A DNA stretch of 64,000 nucleotides from Linnemannia schmuckeri (Eukaryota > Mortierellomycota > Mortierellomycetes > Mortierellales > Mortierellaceae), in contig JANATG010000012.1 of the NCBI GenBank assembly GCA_029449235.1, positions 1,178,001 through 1,242,000 on the forward strand, given 5' to 3'. Shown here one piece after another: positions 12,526-24,577 of the stretch; the first letter of the stretch is position 1; every line of letters starts with the position of its first letter. A program made the position numbers and the translations under genes. Under the pieces are notes generated by a model. The model made no database searches. It was not told the DNA's origin and was given only the letters and a program-made list of their open reading frames with translations.

Positions 12526-12705
12526 ATTCATAATTTATTTTTGTTGCCAATGTAATGAAAGATGCGTTAGATTTATTCACAAAAGAAAAACAGGACAAAT
12601 GAAAAGGGAAGAAATGTACAATGACACGGAGAAAAAAATGATACAAGAAAACAGATACGTTGGGGTGAAGTTCCTGATGCATCCAGTGCCACGCAGGTAC
12701 GTATT

Positions 12706-15678
12706 TTAAGCCTCAGTCCTTGCCTTCTTGCTCAAGTGCGCATCGTCATCAGAATCGTTGTCCGATCGGGTATCCCGCAAGTTCCCGGAAATCGCAGTCG
12801 CCGCCACTGCGTCATCACTCGCCGCTGCTACAACTGCCTTGGATCCAGGGACAAGAGCATCCTTGGACGACGACTTGCTACTGCTCGTGGTATCCACCAT
12901 GCTCTCCTGGACGCTCATAAACGAGCGATCGCTGTCGTTTCCCGTTACGGCATCTGTCGAACAAAGATCGGAAACGGTCGGCTGGAAGGAGTGGTAAATC
13001 GAACTTCCCTCGCCATCCATGCCCCTGCTTCCTCCTCCATTCTCGCAGTCACTGTCGGTATCCAAACGGCCAACACGTACCATACCCTCTTGAGAAAAGA
13101 TACCGATTCCAGATCCATGACCCATCTCAACCGACTGTATCGTATCCCCTCTTTCCACCTGTAATGAGGTCTCATCCTCGTCAACCTCGGGTGATTCGGG
13201 CAGCTTTTCGTCCTCGTCCTCGGGTAGATCCTGGATGTTTTGGCTCAAGGGTTGGGATTGGGAGAACCCTGTGCGAACACCGCGTTGCGCAGCCCTATCG
13301 GCTCGCACCGTCATCACACGATGGAACAAGCGCTGGAAGTGTTCACTTGGCCCAACGCGACCCTTGTCGGTTATCGTCGCATCGTCATCCTATTTTTTTT
13401 TTTTGTTTTCAATTAGGGCAACATTATTAGGTTCAATTCTTGCAAGGAGGCTCGTAACGAAAACAGTACAGGAAATGACCATGAAAGAAAGAAACGTGTA
13501 CGGTACCTCCATAGTCATCCAGACATGCTCCAGGGCATCATCAACGGTGTGTCTGTCCTCGGTGTTCTGCGCAAGCAAGACCTGAATCAAATCGACGGCC
13601 TCATCGCTCACGTCATCCCAGTACGGTGAGGGGAATGTGTACATACTGTTTAACACTTGCGTTCTCAAGTTTGGTGGGGCGAGATCGTCTATTTCAGATA
13701 AAGCAGGTGCAATCGATATTCAAAATAAGTGTCCAGTCAACTCGCGACACACAGCAACCCAAATATCCATTGAAGTCTTGAGTGTACATACCGCTGAAGG
13801 GAGGGAAACCACAAAGGCAGATGTACAAGACAACTCCCAAGCTCCACATATCAACTCCTTTGCCGTATGCACCACGACTGATGACCTCAGGAGCGACTAG
13901 AGAGAAATATCGTGGAAAGAAAATAGCAATTAGCACAAGGATTAAAAAAGGGTACTGAATAGAATCGAGCATGCCCTGTTTTCTCTGAGAAAGTACCATA
14001 GCTCGGCGTGCCGCAGACAGTGTTGTGGAACTCTTGGTCGCCGATCATCTTGGCAAGTCCAAAGTCAGACACCTTCACCGTCATGCTCTCCTTGTCCATC
14101 ACAAGGATATTCTCTGGCTTCAAATCGCGATGTACGACACCACGATCGTGAAGGTATTTGACTCCATGCAACACCTGGCGGAAGATGTGCCTTGCCTCGC
14201 TCTCTGTGAACTTTTGCTTGTCGATGATCTGATCAAACAGCTCGCCGTCGGGAGCACTATCGGCAATAAAAGAATTGAATATAAATGTATAGGTTCCACT
14301 CGTTAGTGGAATGGATTCGACTTGCACCGCCCCAAATCTTAGGATCAAGGTAAACGACTTTGAGGACTTACAGCTCGGTCACAACATAGTAAAACTTCTC
14401 TTCGTTGAACACTTGACGGATCCTGAGGAGATTAGGCTATGACGATTTGATTAAGAAATGAGTCTCGGTTAACAAACAACTCATGCATTGAAGGCGGACA
14501 AATACCTCCAAAAGGCTAAACAAAGTATAAACTTTGCAAAATGATGAGCGTACATGGTCGATGCTCATAAGGATCCCAATCTCGCGCTCGAGACTGGCCT
14601 CGACTTTAGCGTTAAATGCCTCGTTCTTCTTGACCTCCTTGACAGCATATACGATCCCTGTATTTCTGCTGGTTGCCTTGTAGACGGTTGCAAAGTTTCC
14701 AGATCCCAGTTTTGGCCCCAGTTCGTACTGGCCCTCGAACGTCTATGAGAAACAAATGAAATCCAGTCAGCGACATGGCTCTTTTGAACAAGTACTCCTC
14801 GATGAACGGACAAATCAAAAGAAAGAAGACCAGTGGTGGTTTTGTTTTGATCCTGTTAGCATACCAAGGTGTCTGCTGGGTCGCCTTCGATGAATGTAAA
14901 CTTGAAAGATTCAGAGTAAGGGTCCTTTTTCTTTGCTCCCGAGGCCGTCTTCCTGCCTGCCACGGCTCCATCCTTCTCCTTCTCTTTTACGACATACGTG
15001 ATCTGGTCAAAGTTCTTGAGCTCCACTCGCCGGTTAACACCCACTTTGACGCCGTTGATAAAAGTGCCGTTGGAACTATAACAAGTAAGAAGCGTGTGTC
15101 GATAATGTAAATAACGAGGAACTGCATATTGAGACCTGAGTCCGACACATATAGATATAGCAGAACAAAAACCACGGCATACAGCTGTATCGAAGTACCT
15201 GAGATCCTTCAAGAACACGCGGTCAACGGCCTTGTTCTTCACAAGGTCCATGTCCACTTCCTTATACACCAAAAAGTGCCGACTGCTGACGGTTGGTCCT
15301 CCGGGAAGGCTAGCCAAGAACCATTAAAAGATGATAACGGGATGTTAGTGAACCGTGTGCATTGTATTAGTATCGAGGCGACGTTGGGTAGAGTCTGGGT
15401 AGGGTTTGGGTAATGCGCTGCGTGAGAAAAGTGAGCGAGAACGAAGAAACGTAATGAGCTTTGGTTGAGACAGAATGGAATACAGGGTTCGTAAGGAGAA
15501 CTTACACCAAATCGCACTCAAGAGCACGGCCACAGACATATCCGCCGACGCCACTCTCGCCCTCGTTGCCCTCCTTGTTGAAGAGTAAGGTGGTCTTCTG
15601 ACCGTCTTTTTCGAATTCGAATGAGCCCCAGCGACGCGGTTCTTTTGGTTCTTCTTGCGGCAGTTGGTGCTGTGACAT
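12706..15678 (-). CDS. CDS1: FHA-domain checkpoint kinase (CHK2/Cds1/Rad53 family)
   Basis: Nine exons, minus strand: 15678..15506, 15309..15199, 15075..14865, 14742..14554, 14436..14372, 14256..13997, 13896..13792, 13688..13507, 13389..12706; 659 residues. DNA-damage and replication-stress effector kinase. A single N-terminal FHA domain (about 45-135) shows YVCGRALECD, SSRHF and SNGTFINGV, the phosphothreonine-binding residues. The kinase domain (about 170-440) has GSGNFATVYKA, the VK of AVKEV, VHRDLKPEN, DFGLAK, and CGTPSYVAPE. The tail of about 225 residues is acidic and Ser-rich, with SQ sites in GFSQSQPLSQN and FSQEG, and a KKAR stretch that could be an NLS. One FHA, as in Cds1 and CHK2 and unlike budding yeast Rad53, which has two. 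The N-terminal SQ/TQ cluster usual in the family is nearly absent. Confidence 0.93.
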
Positions 15679-15970
15679 TGTGGCGATTATACTTGAGGTT
15701 GGACTGTTGATGCAATGACGACGTCGGATGCTTTTTGTTTGCCAGTGTGCGAGTTGTTCGCTCTGTTTGTATTAAGTTGTTCAGTTTGTGTCGTAGTTGT
15801 GGTGGGTGAATGTGTGAGCCGATCCTGAGAAGAGAGGTTGGGTCAGGACGAACAAGGATGAGGATGATTAGAAAGGAATAAAAAAAAGAGTTGAAAGAGA
15901 GAAGAGTCTCCTTTTTATGAGAATATCAAAAAGAAACGGAGGGTGAATCGAAGGGGAGATACGGGCAGGG

Positions 15971-16003
<33 letters not shown>

Positions 16004-17327
16004 AGAGGAAGAAGAGGAGGAAGAGGGGATGAGAAGTACGAAAGAGGCTCTTTTTAAGACGGGTGGATGGACACGGTGTGGTCATCGCTCCAATTGACTA
16101 TCTGACACACACACAAACAAAAACACATGCAAGAAAAAAAGGGCACAGAAGGGCAAGCGCGGGAAAAACGAAAAGAGAGCTCAATGCAATTGACAGCGTC
16201 AATGGGCCTGTCTGTCTGTCTCTCTATTTGCACTATGCCAATGCACATTCACATCGACATCGATAGCTCTTTGCCCGGCCTTGACTTGACTCTTGACTTG
16301 ACTCGATTTGACGCTGACATTCCCACCGGCCGCTCGCGGGAAGAACTGAGGGACTCCCTCTTCCTCTGTTCGAGTTTAAGTTTTGGTTTGGTGGCAAACC
16401 CCCCTGCGTCCAGCTCGTTTGCCCTCCTACCCTCGGAACGAATAAGCGACTCCTTTCCCTCCTCTCGATGGGATCAAGTTTTCCACTTTGTCTGCCCCTC
16501 TTTTTTTATCTCTTTTGTTGGCTGGACCCACACCCGATTCTCTCACTCACACCTCACAGACCACCTCATCCATGTTTGTTGTTGTCACCGTCAATCCGTT
16601 TTTACGACCAATTGATCATACTGTGGGACGAGACTCACTGTCTTTCAAATGATGATTCCCTCCCTTCCCATGAACCCAAACACCGAAGAGTCTACCTTCC
16701 CTGTCCTGACTGGTATCAGTTCTTGTACGCTTTTGCACGATTGTGTTCTACTCTGCCACCAATCGATCCTGGACCCTTTTTCCTTTCTTCAGCTCTTGGA
16801 CAGCAAAAAATTCAAGGGACGGATTCTCCTTTACCCTTGACACCAGCACCACGTACATCAGAATATTCAATCCCATTGTGTACCTTCTGGCACAGGATAC
16901 AATACACATTCTATAACCAATCACCTTCTTCCAAATACCATTGCCATCCCCATCGCCATTGCCACTGCAATACTAAGATGCGCAGGTAGGATATAAAACA
17001 ATCAAGCTATCATCATTTGTGTACAATCTCCATCTGCAACCGTACCCAGAACATTGGTTCCATTGCCCACTTGGATCCGTCTCGGCCTGATTTCTGACGC
17101 CCTGTCGAATCCGTTTAAATAGCGGGCTCAACTCCCACTTCCTCTCTCTCACCCATGATAAAACCTACTCTCTCGTCATCTTTTTTTTTTTTCTGACTCC
17201 CAGCAAACTCATCGCTCCCCTACCTACTGCCTTGATCAACCTGAACGAATTCGCCACAACACCATCTATTTTTTGCATCTTCACCTCATTCTGGTGTTTA
17301 ACAAACCCTTCATAACTCTTCGGCGTA
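15679..17327. other. Intergenic between divergent kinase and Kre9-like genes
   Basis: 1.65 kb between two start codons on opposite strands, so it holds both promoters. It has a GGTGAG hexamer array (15970-16005) and CT-rich pieces. Open frames such as 16127-16615 and 16468-16989 look like translated CT-rich leader DNA and have no recognisable domain. A TTTAAATA element at 17114-17121 could be a weak TATA box for the plus-strand gene, about 210 bp before its ATG. Confidence 0.55.
15970..16005. repeat. 6-bp tandem repeat (GGTGAG)n
   Basis: Six perfect GGTGAG units in tandem, about 300 bp upstream of the kinase start codon. Similar in sequence to the heptamer array at 482-525. Confidence 0.9.
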
Positions 17328-18182
17328 ATGTACTCACAACCCTTCTCTCGGCCACTTGCGGCGATTGTGCTCAGTCTTGGCCTGTTGACACAGAGCATTT
17401 ATGCTGACTCGTTCAAGTTTACGTCCCCGAGCGCCAACATCAAAATAGCGCCGGGCGATGCTGTTCCCGTCACTTACAAGATTCACCATAATGGCATGGC
17501 CATGCTTCTGTGGGCCAAAGTGCATCTCATGACCGAGGATGGATACGATGCAGGCATGGGCACAATCGATACCGCGTCCCGTCTCGAATGGCAAGGTAAA
17601 CAACTGTAGCACACCACCACACACACACTGTGTGTAACACTAGCACAAAAATTCTAATAGCTCATTATTTTTCTTTCACATTTCTGGTTGACCTGTCTCG
17701 CCACCAGATTCGAAGTCCGTGTCCGCCGAGTTTGAAGTGCCAGCCGATATGAAGGCAGGCAAGTACGTCCTCCATGTGTATGGCAGTACCGAGCAGCCTT
17801 GTGAAGGGTCAATTGACAGGTACGTTCAATTTGTTCTTTTTTTGCTTCATTGTTAATGGGATGACAAGTATGAATTGAAAGAGTAACCCCTTTTTCGCGT
17901 CAATTGTAAAATAATGAACATAATAGCTCTAGCAATTGTGAAGGGATTCTTTCCGAGATGCTGCCAGTGGAGATTATCGAAGCTATCGCAGTTGAAAAGA
18001 AAGTAGAAAAAGAAAACAAGGCCAAGAAGGGTGCTTTGGAATCACTGCTTGGGTTTCGGCTCCCCAAACACAGTTTGTACGCCGGACGTGATCTCGGCAT
18101 GCACATTGGTGGCTCTGACTACCTGCTTGAGGACGGCACTACTGATACCAAGAAGATGCTCTACTTTTTCTCGCTCATCTAG
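17328..18182 (+). CDS. Secreted Kre9/Knh1-like protein
   Basis: Three exons: 17328..17595, 17708..17819, 17927..18182; 211 residues, GT-AG junctions in phase. The first about 26 residues form a signal peptide (hydrophobic LAAIVLSLGLLTQ, cleavage near IYA|DS). Then follows an Ig-like domain of the yeast cell-wall synthesis Kre9/Knh1 N-terminal type: FTSPSANIKIAPGDAVPVTY, a KVHLMTEDG strand, and GKYVLHVYGSTE. The C-terminal third has a charged helix (VEKKVEKENKAKKG) and no GPI-like hydrophobic tail. Role in beta-glucan assembly is only inferred from the family; many fungi have secreted members of unknown function. Confidence 0.75.
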
Positions 18183-18712
18183 TCTTTTCTGCACTTTTGC
18201 CATTTAATCTTACTTACCCTATTGATACTCATCTACATGCGCAAACATACATACAAATACTCATGCACAGGCTTCAACCCAGCCTGGCTTCATCTACTTT
18301 CAACTGCTTAATAAAGAACCATAATGACGAACGATTGAGACAAAGGGGGTTTGTCATCATCGATCACTAACTGATGGGACCTGAGACGAGGCGGGGGATG
18401 AAACGGGGCAAATGAGCACAGTCCGTCTGGAAGTCCAAAGAAATCACTAGAAAAAAACTTTCCAGAATCCAAGCCCCGCACACACTGTTTGTCTTTCTGA
18501 GGTGGCAAAGCGCATAAGGATCTCAGGAGTATAAATAGGTCCTCCGAACTGGAAGCTGTTTGCTCTTCCTCCTCTTCTTTTTCTTTTTTCCCTTTCACAA
18601 CCCTCGTCTGGCCCACTGATCTCTAGTCCCTTGATTGATCCTTGTTCTAGTCAACAACCACAACCACAACAACCTCCCATCCCCGCTCATCACCCAACAA
18701 CAACAATTAACA
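18183..18712. other. Intergenic: Kre9-like 3' end and Ecl1-like promoter and leader
   Basis: About 530 bp. The first part has AATAAAG (near 18310) as a possible polyadenylation signal. The second part is the promoter of the Ecl1-like gene and ends in a CAA-rich leader. Confidence 0.6.
18530..18538 (+). promoter_or_regulatory. TATA box of the Ecl1-like gene
   Basis: TATAAATAG lies 183 bp before the start codon at 18713 and ahead of a CT-then-CAA-rich leader, a plausible layout for an inducible fungal core promoter. Ecl1 family genes are stress-induced in yeasts, which fits, but regulation here is inferred. Confidence 0.55.
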
Positions 18713-19096
18713 ATGGACTCTGACTGGTGCATGTTCTGCGAAAAGCACGTTATGGATCTCGGTGCCGTCTACTGCTCCAAGGAGTGCGCCCGCATGGACA
18801 AACTCATGTCCATGGCCAACAAGCCCTCCGCTACATCCAGCTCCCCCTCGGTCTCGATCTCCTCGGCCTCGCCCCTGGCGCCCGTCTCGTCGGTTAAGCG
18901 CTTTGCTCACTCTCCCATGACCGTTACCTATCCCTCTATGTACCGGTCATCGACCCTGATCCCCGCCTCCATGTCTTCCCGTGGCGGTATCAGCAAGAAC
19001 TCCTGCACGCCCATCCCTGCAGCAACCACAAGCATCCGTTGCCTGCCTGTCAGCCGCAGTGCCGCTCGTCGTCAGCCCTTGGTCCTCTACGACTAA
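18713..19096 (+). CDS. Ecl1/Ecl2/Ecl3 family zinc-binding protein
   Basis: Single exon, 127 residues. The N-terminus DWCMFCEKHV...YCSKECARMDK gives CxxC...CxxxC, the short zinc-binding signature of the Ecl1 (extender of chronological lifespan) family; the remainder is Ser/Pro-rich and disordered, as usual in these small regulators. In fission yeast Ecl1-3 act in nutrient-limitation responses and lifespan. The start has a good context (caacaATGG-like) and follows a CAA-rich leader. The family call rests on the cysteine motif and size. Confidence 0.8.
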   Translation: MDSDWCMFCEKHVMDLGAVYCSKECARMDKLMSMANKPSATSSSPSVSISSASPLAPVSSVKRFAHSPMTVTYPSMYRSSTLIPASMSSRGGISKNSCTPIPAATTSIRCLPVSRSAARRQPLVLYD

Positions 19097-21573
19097 AGGC
19101 CCCAAGGAGGCGTGCTATGACCCCTCGCCCAACATACCCATCACCTACCCCCGTTCATTCGTTGTGAAAAAAAGAGAAAAACCCCCAACCTCACTTGCCC
19201 CAAACAAGCGAACTCGTACACCCACGGTCTGCCGGGACTCCTAGAATCCTTTTTACAGTGCCATCGTGAATCGTACACTCCCTTTCCACCCCCCTCAAAC
19301 CTTTATGAAAGGAGCCTTGCCGTACTCACCCAAGCTATGACCGTACCTGATCTGGTAGTCCAGACGCCGGTCACTTGTCGTCAAGTAAAACTAATCTCCC
19401 CTTGCAAAATAAAACCCGATTTCTTTTGTATATTTCTTTCCTTTTCTTGTCAATTGCATACTGCACGTTTTGCTTTATCTTCGAACTTGTAGAAGGAATG
19501 TAATTGTCCTTTTTCATCCTAGTTAAAAAATTTTAAAAAAACTGTCTGACTTGACTTTTTTTTGCATTGACCAACCTGCCGCAGTCAATACGTCTGCTAC
19601 AGGTTCAATTGGTCCTTTTACACAAGGATATGAAGACGTTAGTGGCGTAAAGACGTACCCTTGTAGTTGACGTATCAATTGAGCAATTACTTTGAAAGGC
19701 AAGCCCTGCGCCTCCCATGCAACGCCAAAAAGCTCTCGCCTCTGCACAGCAACAATCGTTGCATAACTGTACGCCTTCTACGCGATTCACCCAAGTAATA
19801 GTGTTCTAGATAGTCATTTAGTTACCGTTCTTAATATGTCTCTTTATGTTCAGGGCAGCACTCAATCACTCCTACACCATTCGGACACATTGTAATTGAT
19901 TTGTCTTTTTCTGTTCCTTCAATGATCCTCACTGCTGCATGGGGACGGACGGTGAAAGGTCATGGTTTGACACTGACACGTGCTCGATTCTTGGCATCGC
20001 TTCTTTGTTTGAATTCAATGTGTATATCGTGTTCAGTGCGACGACCATGCTTACCTTGAAAACAAATCATATCGTGTGCGGAGCGTTTATTGGGCAAGAG
20101 ATAAACATTATAAACATTAAAGAAAAAAAAGAGGAGTAGGGATTTCGCGTTTGCTTGTTGTACATTTTACTAGTCATGTCAATGAAGATAGAGGCATACA
20201 AGCAAAGAAGTTGGATTGCCTCGAATATGGAGAGAAGGCGAATATTAGCTGGTTCTGACTGACTAACGAGCTGACTGGCTTGCTCGAACTCACTAAAAGA
20301 TATCTTCGTCTTTTTTACCACTCACTACTCTTTTTCTGGCTGATGTAACATCGCTGACTTTGCACTTTTTCGATAGTCGTGGTATGTTTGTGTTGAAATC
20401 TGACATGACTGAGGTCGTGAGGTGTGTCGTCTGCAACTCAATTATTCGGGTTGATGCCATGTCAGTCAGACTTTTGTGCAACTTTTGTAAGGAGTGGAAG
20501 GAAGAGTTGTCTTTGTATTTTGGTAACAGTTGTCTATTTATCTAATTAAGGCAATCAGGGGTCCAATCGTTGCATTTTGCCTGGCAAGCATATTGAGTTA
20601 ATGGCAAGATTGAAGACTCATGCAGGGCGCACAAATATGCTCGCATTTTTATTCACGCTATGTTAATTTTTTTTTTACTTCTTTTCCTAATTGTCGCCGT
20701 CTCTTTCACTCTCTACCCACAAAGCAAAATCCGATCCCTGTTATCACTCTCTCATCGTTCTTAGCATTCAGCGTCAGGTTTGGGCTGTAAGAGCAATGTG
20801 ATAGTCGAAATTCGAATAGCTTTACCATATAAGGAATGAAAGTTAGAGATGAAGAGAAAAAGAGACAGAACGTGAATCTTCGCAAAGCGCTTTACAGTAC
20901 TACTAACTGTTTTTTTTTAACCCTCCTTCGTTTTCGAAAACCAAAGAAGAGGGCGAGATGGATCGACAAATTTGCCTTTACCATATTCACGCAAGCAAAA
21001 GGAAGTTAACCCCAAAATTAGTTGATATAGATAATAATATAAATAATGTAGCTGTTGCGCTTCGTCTGCGTATGCGCAGTATTATAAAGAAAATGAAAAT
21101 AGAACGCGAAAAGAACGAGAAAGAAACGCGAACCAGAACGCGCTTTACGCGCTATCTTTCTTTATTGTAAATTTTTTAAATAAAAATGAAACGACATTAC
21201 TCATAACCCTCCCTCATGTATCAATCGACACCACTCGCCCCAATAGCCAACATGATGTAATGCCAGCAACGCTACACAAAAAAAAAGAATAAAGAGTGTA
21301 AAAAAAGACACGGCTTAATCTTTTCTTAACCATTAGAAGGGTCTCGAACTCTCAGTTATTCAGGCAATCAGTAGCAATCTTTCCCCCACTAAATTTCTTC
21401 TTTACTTGCTCACTGTAATTTTCACTTGAATTAAAACAAATAACGTTCCTTTTTCTCTTTTCCTTCATACCCAACACGTTGCACCTATGACCCGTTCAAA
21501 CAAACGGCAGTACAATCTTTTCGCAAATATGATAAAGTAGAATGAACGCGAGAGCACTTGAAAAGAAAAAAAA
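19097..21573. other. Intergenic; no gene supported
   Basis: About 2.5 kb between the Ecl1-like gene and the LINE fragment. The first part is 3' UTR with AATAAA-type signals (near 19408). The rest is AT-rich, with no frame showing a domain, splice-linked exons or a plausible leader. An all-purine/AT-rich patch at 20820-21180 yields a Lys/Arg-rich frame (20958-21170) that I reject as a gene. Confidence 0.55.
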
Positions 21574-23986
21574 CGTACGTAAATTTATTTCTCCAGTAAA
21601 AAGCCCAAGGGAGGCATTCGATAGTGAAAGGAGCTACAGACCAAACTCTTCAGCACACCATCCGCCAGTCACAGTCCGACCCGGAGCCTGGCTCTGCGCA
21701 ACAATTGTCGCTGCTCTTCACAGCAAAAACGGAAGACAAAATAAAACTAGATACGAATGAAGGGGATTCTTCCCATCCTCTCCATCAATGACAATTTCCT
21801 CCTTTCCAACAGACTATCCAACAGCCGCTCATCAGCTGCTCGTGGTTCCTTGGTCGCTCCAGGGCAGGTTCGGCCCTCGTGTATGGCTAGCGAAGGCAGA
21901 AATCATTACGCGTGATGTATCCGTATCCTTGACTCCAGTCACCTCGGGCGCCGGTGTATTTGGATGTTTTGTCCTTGGCAGTGATGCCTTGCGTCTGCTC
22001 CCACGCGATCGTCGTGGAGTATCGGGTTTTCCAGATCAACTCTAAGGCCTACGTCTCCAGATATCCAATAAACTTGTGAAGGACCGTCTTGGGAATGGAC
22101 CGTGGGGTCTTGAAGGCCGAGGACCACTCAGTCAACATGCTCTTGGGGGTGATTCCGCGAAGAAGGTCCGAAACGTGCCACTTGGGGTTCTCATCACGAT
22201 CGGGAGCAGGACTACCGCTGTGCACGGCTCGAGCTCCACCGATAGAAGAGAATCCCCGAACATGATCCGCATCCGAGGGGGACTGCCAGTATATGGGTAC
22301 TGGCCGTGGTGCTTGACGACCATTGTCAGTTGCTCGCTTGTGTTCACGCTTCCTGGCGGCATTGTAGCTATTTGTTGCCTGAACGCCCCATTCATCAATC
22401 TTGCCCATGGCCTCCTTCCATATCGCAGTGGTTGTCTCAACAGTAGAGGAGCATCTCCAGACGTGCTCATTGTCCTCCTCCTCCTGCTCACATTGTCGAC
22501 ACAGGCAGGTTGAGTACAAATCAGGCTTCCGAGCCTGCATGGAGTTCAATGTTGGCAACATTCCATGCAGCTTCTTGATATGATGTGTTCGTTGATGGGA
22601 GTCCCTGCTGTTGCTGTAAAAGGTGAAGACGGCGCGTCTGTCATGGACATGGGCCAAGGTCGAACTCCATTCCACATCGTCAATGTCCGAGATCGCCCTC
22701 TTGACCCGTCTTTGTGATATCCAGGCTTGATGATGGCGGATTGTCGATTGTTGTTTAAGGAGCTGTCGTAGATCGATTTCGACAAGCCCGCCATTGCAAT
22801 GTGCAAAGCTCGTAATGTCCGTCTGCTGAGTGAGATCCACCACCAAAGGCACCGTAACACTCTGTGCTGCCGCCTTTGCCGCCTGATCCGCTAGCTCATT
22901 TCCTTGAATGTTGTTGTGTCCCTTGATCCATACCACTTCGACTTCGCCTGGCCGAGATTCCACAACCTGCCATAATACTGCCCAGATACCGGCATAAGTG
23001 CTCCTGAATCGTTTCCTCGGTAAGGCATCTTGACGATTCTTCACCATATGATGATACTGTTCCACCACCGACTGGTTGTCCAGTTTGACCACAATGTTTT
23101 GTTCCGGAGGTGCTGACAGGACTGCGGCTAGTAAACCCATGAGCTCAGACTTGGCCGAGGATGCATGCCCGTCCGTTCGTCCTTGTACTGTCAGGGGATT
23201 GTCCTGAGTAAGGTCCACCACTCCAAAAGCCAGTAACACGCCGGATGTTCCTGAGTTTAGAAGAGATCCATCCGAGTACAAAACTCGGGGGGTGGAGTTG
23301 TCTACTGGTGTGTCCTGTATTGTTCGCATGGACGCTGCTTCCGCCGGTGAGAGACAAAGTGGGCCGAAGGTTGTGGTGAGGGGGCCTGATGCTGCGAGCG
23401 GTTGGACTCGGTACTGTTCTTGCAAAGGGAAGTTCGAGGTTGTGTCAAAGGCTGATTTGCGTAGTGGTTGAGTCTTCTTGGGCCGTGGCATCGTCTCCTT
23501 TAGGCGAGAGACGACCGAGCGATGGTGAAGACGGTAAGCCTTTTTTTCCTGTTGCTGCTGTTGTTTCCTCTCGCGGAGGGACTCTTGCAAGCGTGAGACA
23601 ACAGAATAGTGCTGAAGACAAAGTGCCTCTGCTTCCTGTTGCTTTCTGGCTCGAAGGGATTCCTGTAAATGAGATTCCGCTACTGCTCTGTTCAGTCTGG
23701 TTTCCATATCCGAGCGGAGAGAATCAAGGTGGCGAGTCCGGTACTCATTGACAGCCTCGGTGGCTCGGCGACGTATTCCAAGGGCAATGGTCTTGCGACG
23801 ACTAGCAGCAGACTGAACACGCGCAGCTGCATTGACAGCGTCATGGTCGACGTTGGACAGCATGGCGGTTAGGTCTTGCGGTCTCTTAGCAAGTTGCTTC
23901 CGATACTGAGCTCTAAGGGCGTCATACTTGGTGGTGTTCTTCGCCTGAAGCTTCTTGGTCTCGCAAGTAATGCGTAGGATCTCGGC
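21574..23986 (-). mobile_element. LINE fragment, copy 1 (5'-truncated, RNase H region and 3' end)
   Basis: Reading the minus strand from 23986 to 21574, this is the 3' portion of a non-LTR retrotransposon with a ribonuclease H domain. The 3' end (GAGAAATAAATTTACGTACG) matches those of copies 2 and 3 in this window. No reverse transcriptase or endonuclease is left upstream, so it is 5'-truncated. Unlike the other copies there is no poly(A) at the 3' end; the flank reads T8 on the element strand. RNase-H-bearing LINEs of fungi include Tad/I-type groups; which clade this belongs to cannot be told without the RT. Confidence 0.85.
22049..23986 (-). pseudogene. LINE ORF2 C-terminal part: RNase H + Cys/His motif, nonsense-truncated
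   Basis: The minus-strand frame first shows a coiled-coil, Q/K/R-rich region, then an RNase H domain with the four acidic positions: YSDGS, AKSELMGL, VKLDNQS and GNELADQA. Downstream is a CLCRQCEQEEEDNEHVWRC motif of the CxxC...HxxxC type found near the end of such ORFs. The frame stops at 22049 after FIGYLET; in copy 3 the matching stretch FIGYMETQASELIWK continues, so a CAG-to-TAG change explains the stop. Beyond it a further stop sits in the C-terminal region. The frame is open upstream into copy 2 (to 24178), but that is a chance fusion across the junction. Confidence 0.8.
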
Positions 23987-24030
23987 AAAAAAAAAAAAAA
24001 AAAAAAACCCTTTTTTTTTTTTTTTTTTTT
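23987..24030. repeat. Homopolymer junction A21-CCC-T20 between two LINE copies
   Basis: A run of 21 A (23987-24007), CCC, then 20 T (24011-24030). The T run is the poly(A) tail of copy 2, which lies on the minus strand. The A run abuts the 5'-truncated end of copy 1. Confidence 0.85.
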
Positions 24031-24445
24031 CGTACGCAATTTTATTTCTCCGGTGAAAAGCCCAAGAAAGCCATTCGATAGTGAAAGGAGCTACATACCA
24101 AACTCTTCCAAGAGCCATCCACCAGTCGCAGTCCGGTCCACAACCTGGCTCTGCGCAACAATTGCCGCTGCTCCTCACAGCTTCAATAGAAGAAAATAAA
24201 ACTAAACACGAAGAAAAGGAATTCTTCCCATCCTCTCCATTAATGACAATCTCCTCCTTCCCAACAAACTATCCAGCAACCGCTCATCGGCCGCGCGTGG
24301 ATCCATGGACGCTCCAGGGCAGCGCCCATTCTCATGTGTGGCTAGCGAAGCGCCACACGGGCAAAAACCATCTTGTGTGATGCAGCCGTATCCCTGACTC
24401 CAGTCACCTCGGGGACCTGTGTACTTGGAGGTCTTGTTCTTGACG
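24031..24445 (-). mobile_element. LINE fragment, copy 2 (3' end only, poly(A)-tailed)
   Basis: The 415-bp body matches the 3' end of copy 1 (21574-21985) at roughly 85-90% by eye, and carries a 20-nt poly(A) tail on its own strand (plus-strand T run 24011-24030). Its 5' end is followed by A26 and C5 on the plus strand (24446-24476). It ends about 130 bp upstream of the tRNA-Ser gene and points away from it. Confidence 0.85.
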
Positions 24446-24577
24446 AAAAAAAAAAAAAAAAAAAAAAAAAACCCCCTCCCGCAAAAAATCCGTGCTTATA
24501 TCACGTGACAATACGTGGACTTCTGTCTAATCCGTGTGAGAGTGAACATGACCAAAAACTGGGAATCACAATCCGTT

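Noticed and set aside
12509..12709. Small plus-strand frame after RNASEH2B
   Set aside because: AT-rich 3' UTR sequence between two converging genes, with no family likeness.
22049..24178. A single 709-codon minus-strand frame
   Set aside because: It starts inside LINE copy 2 and runs through the A21/T20 junction into copy 1 (poly-Lys/poly-Phe stretch at the joint). It is a chance fusion of two insertions, not one gene.
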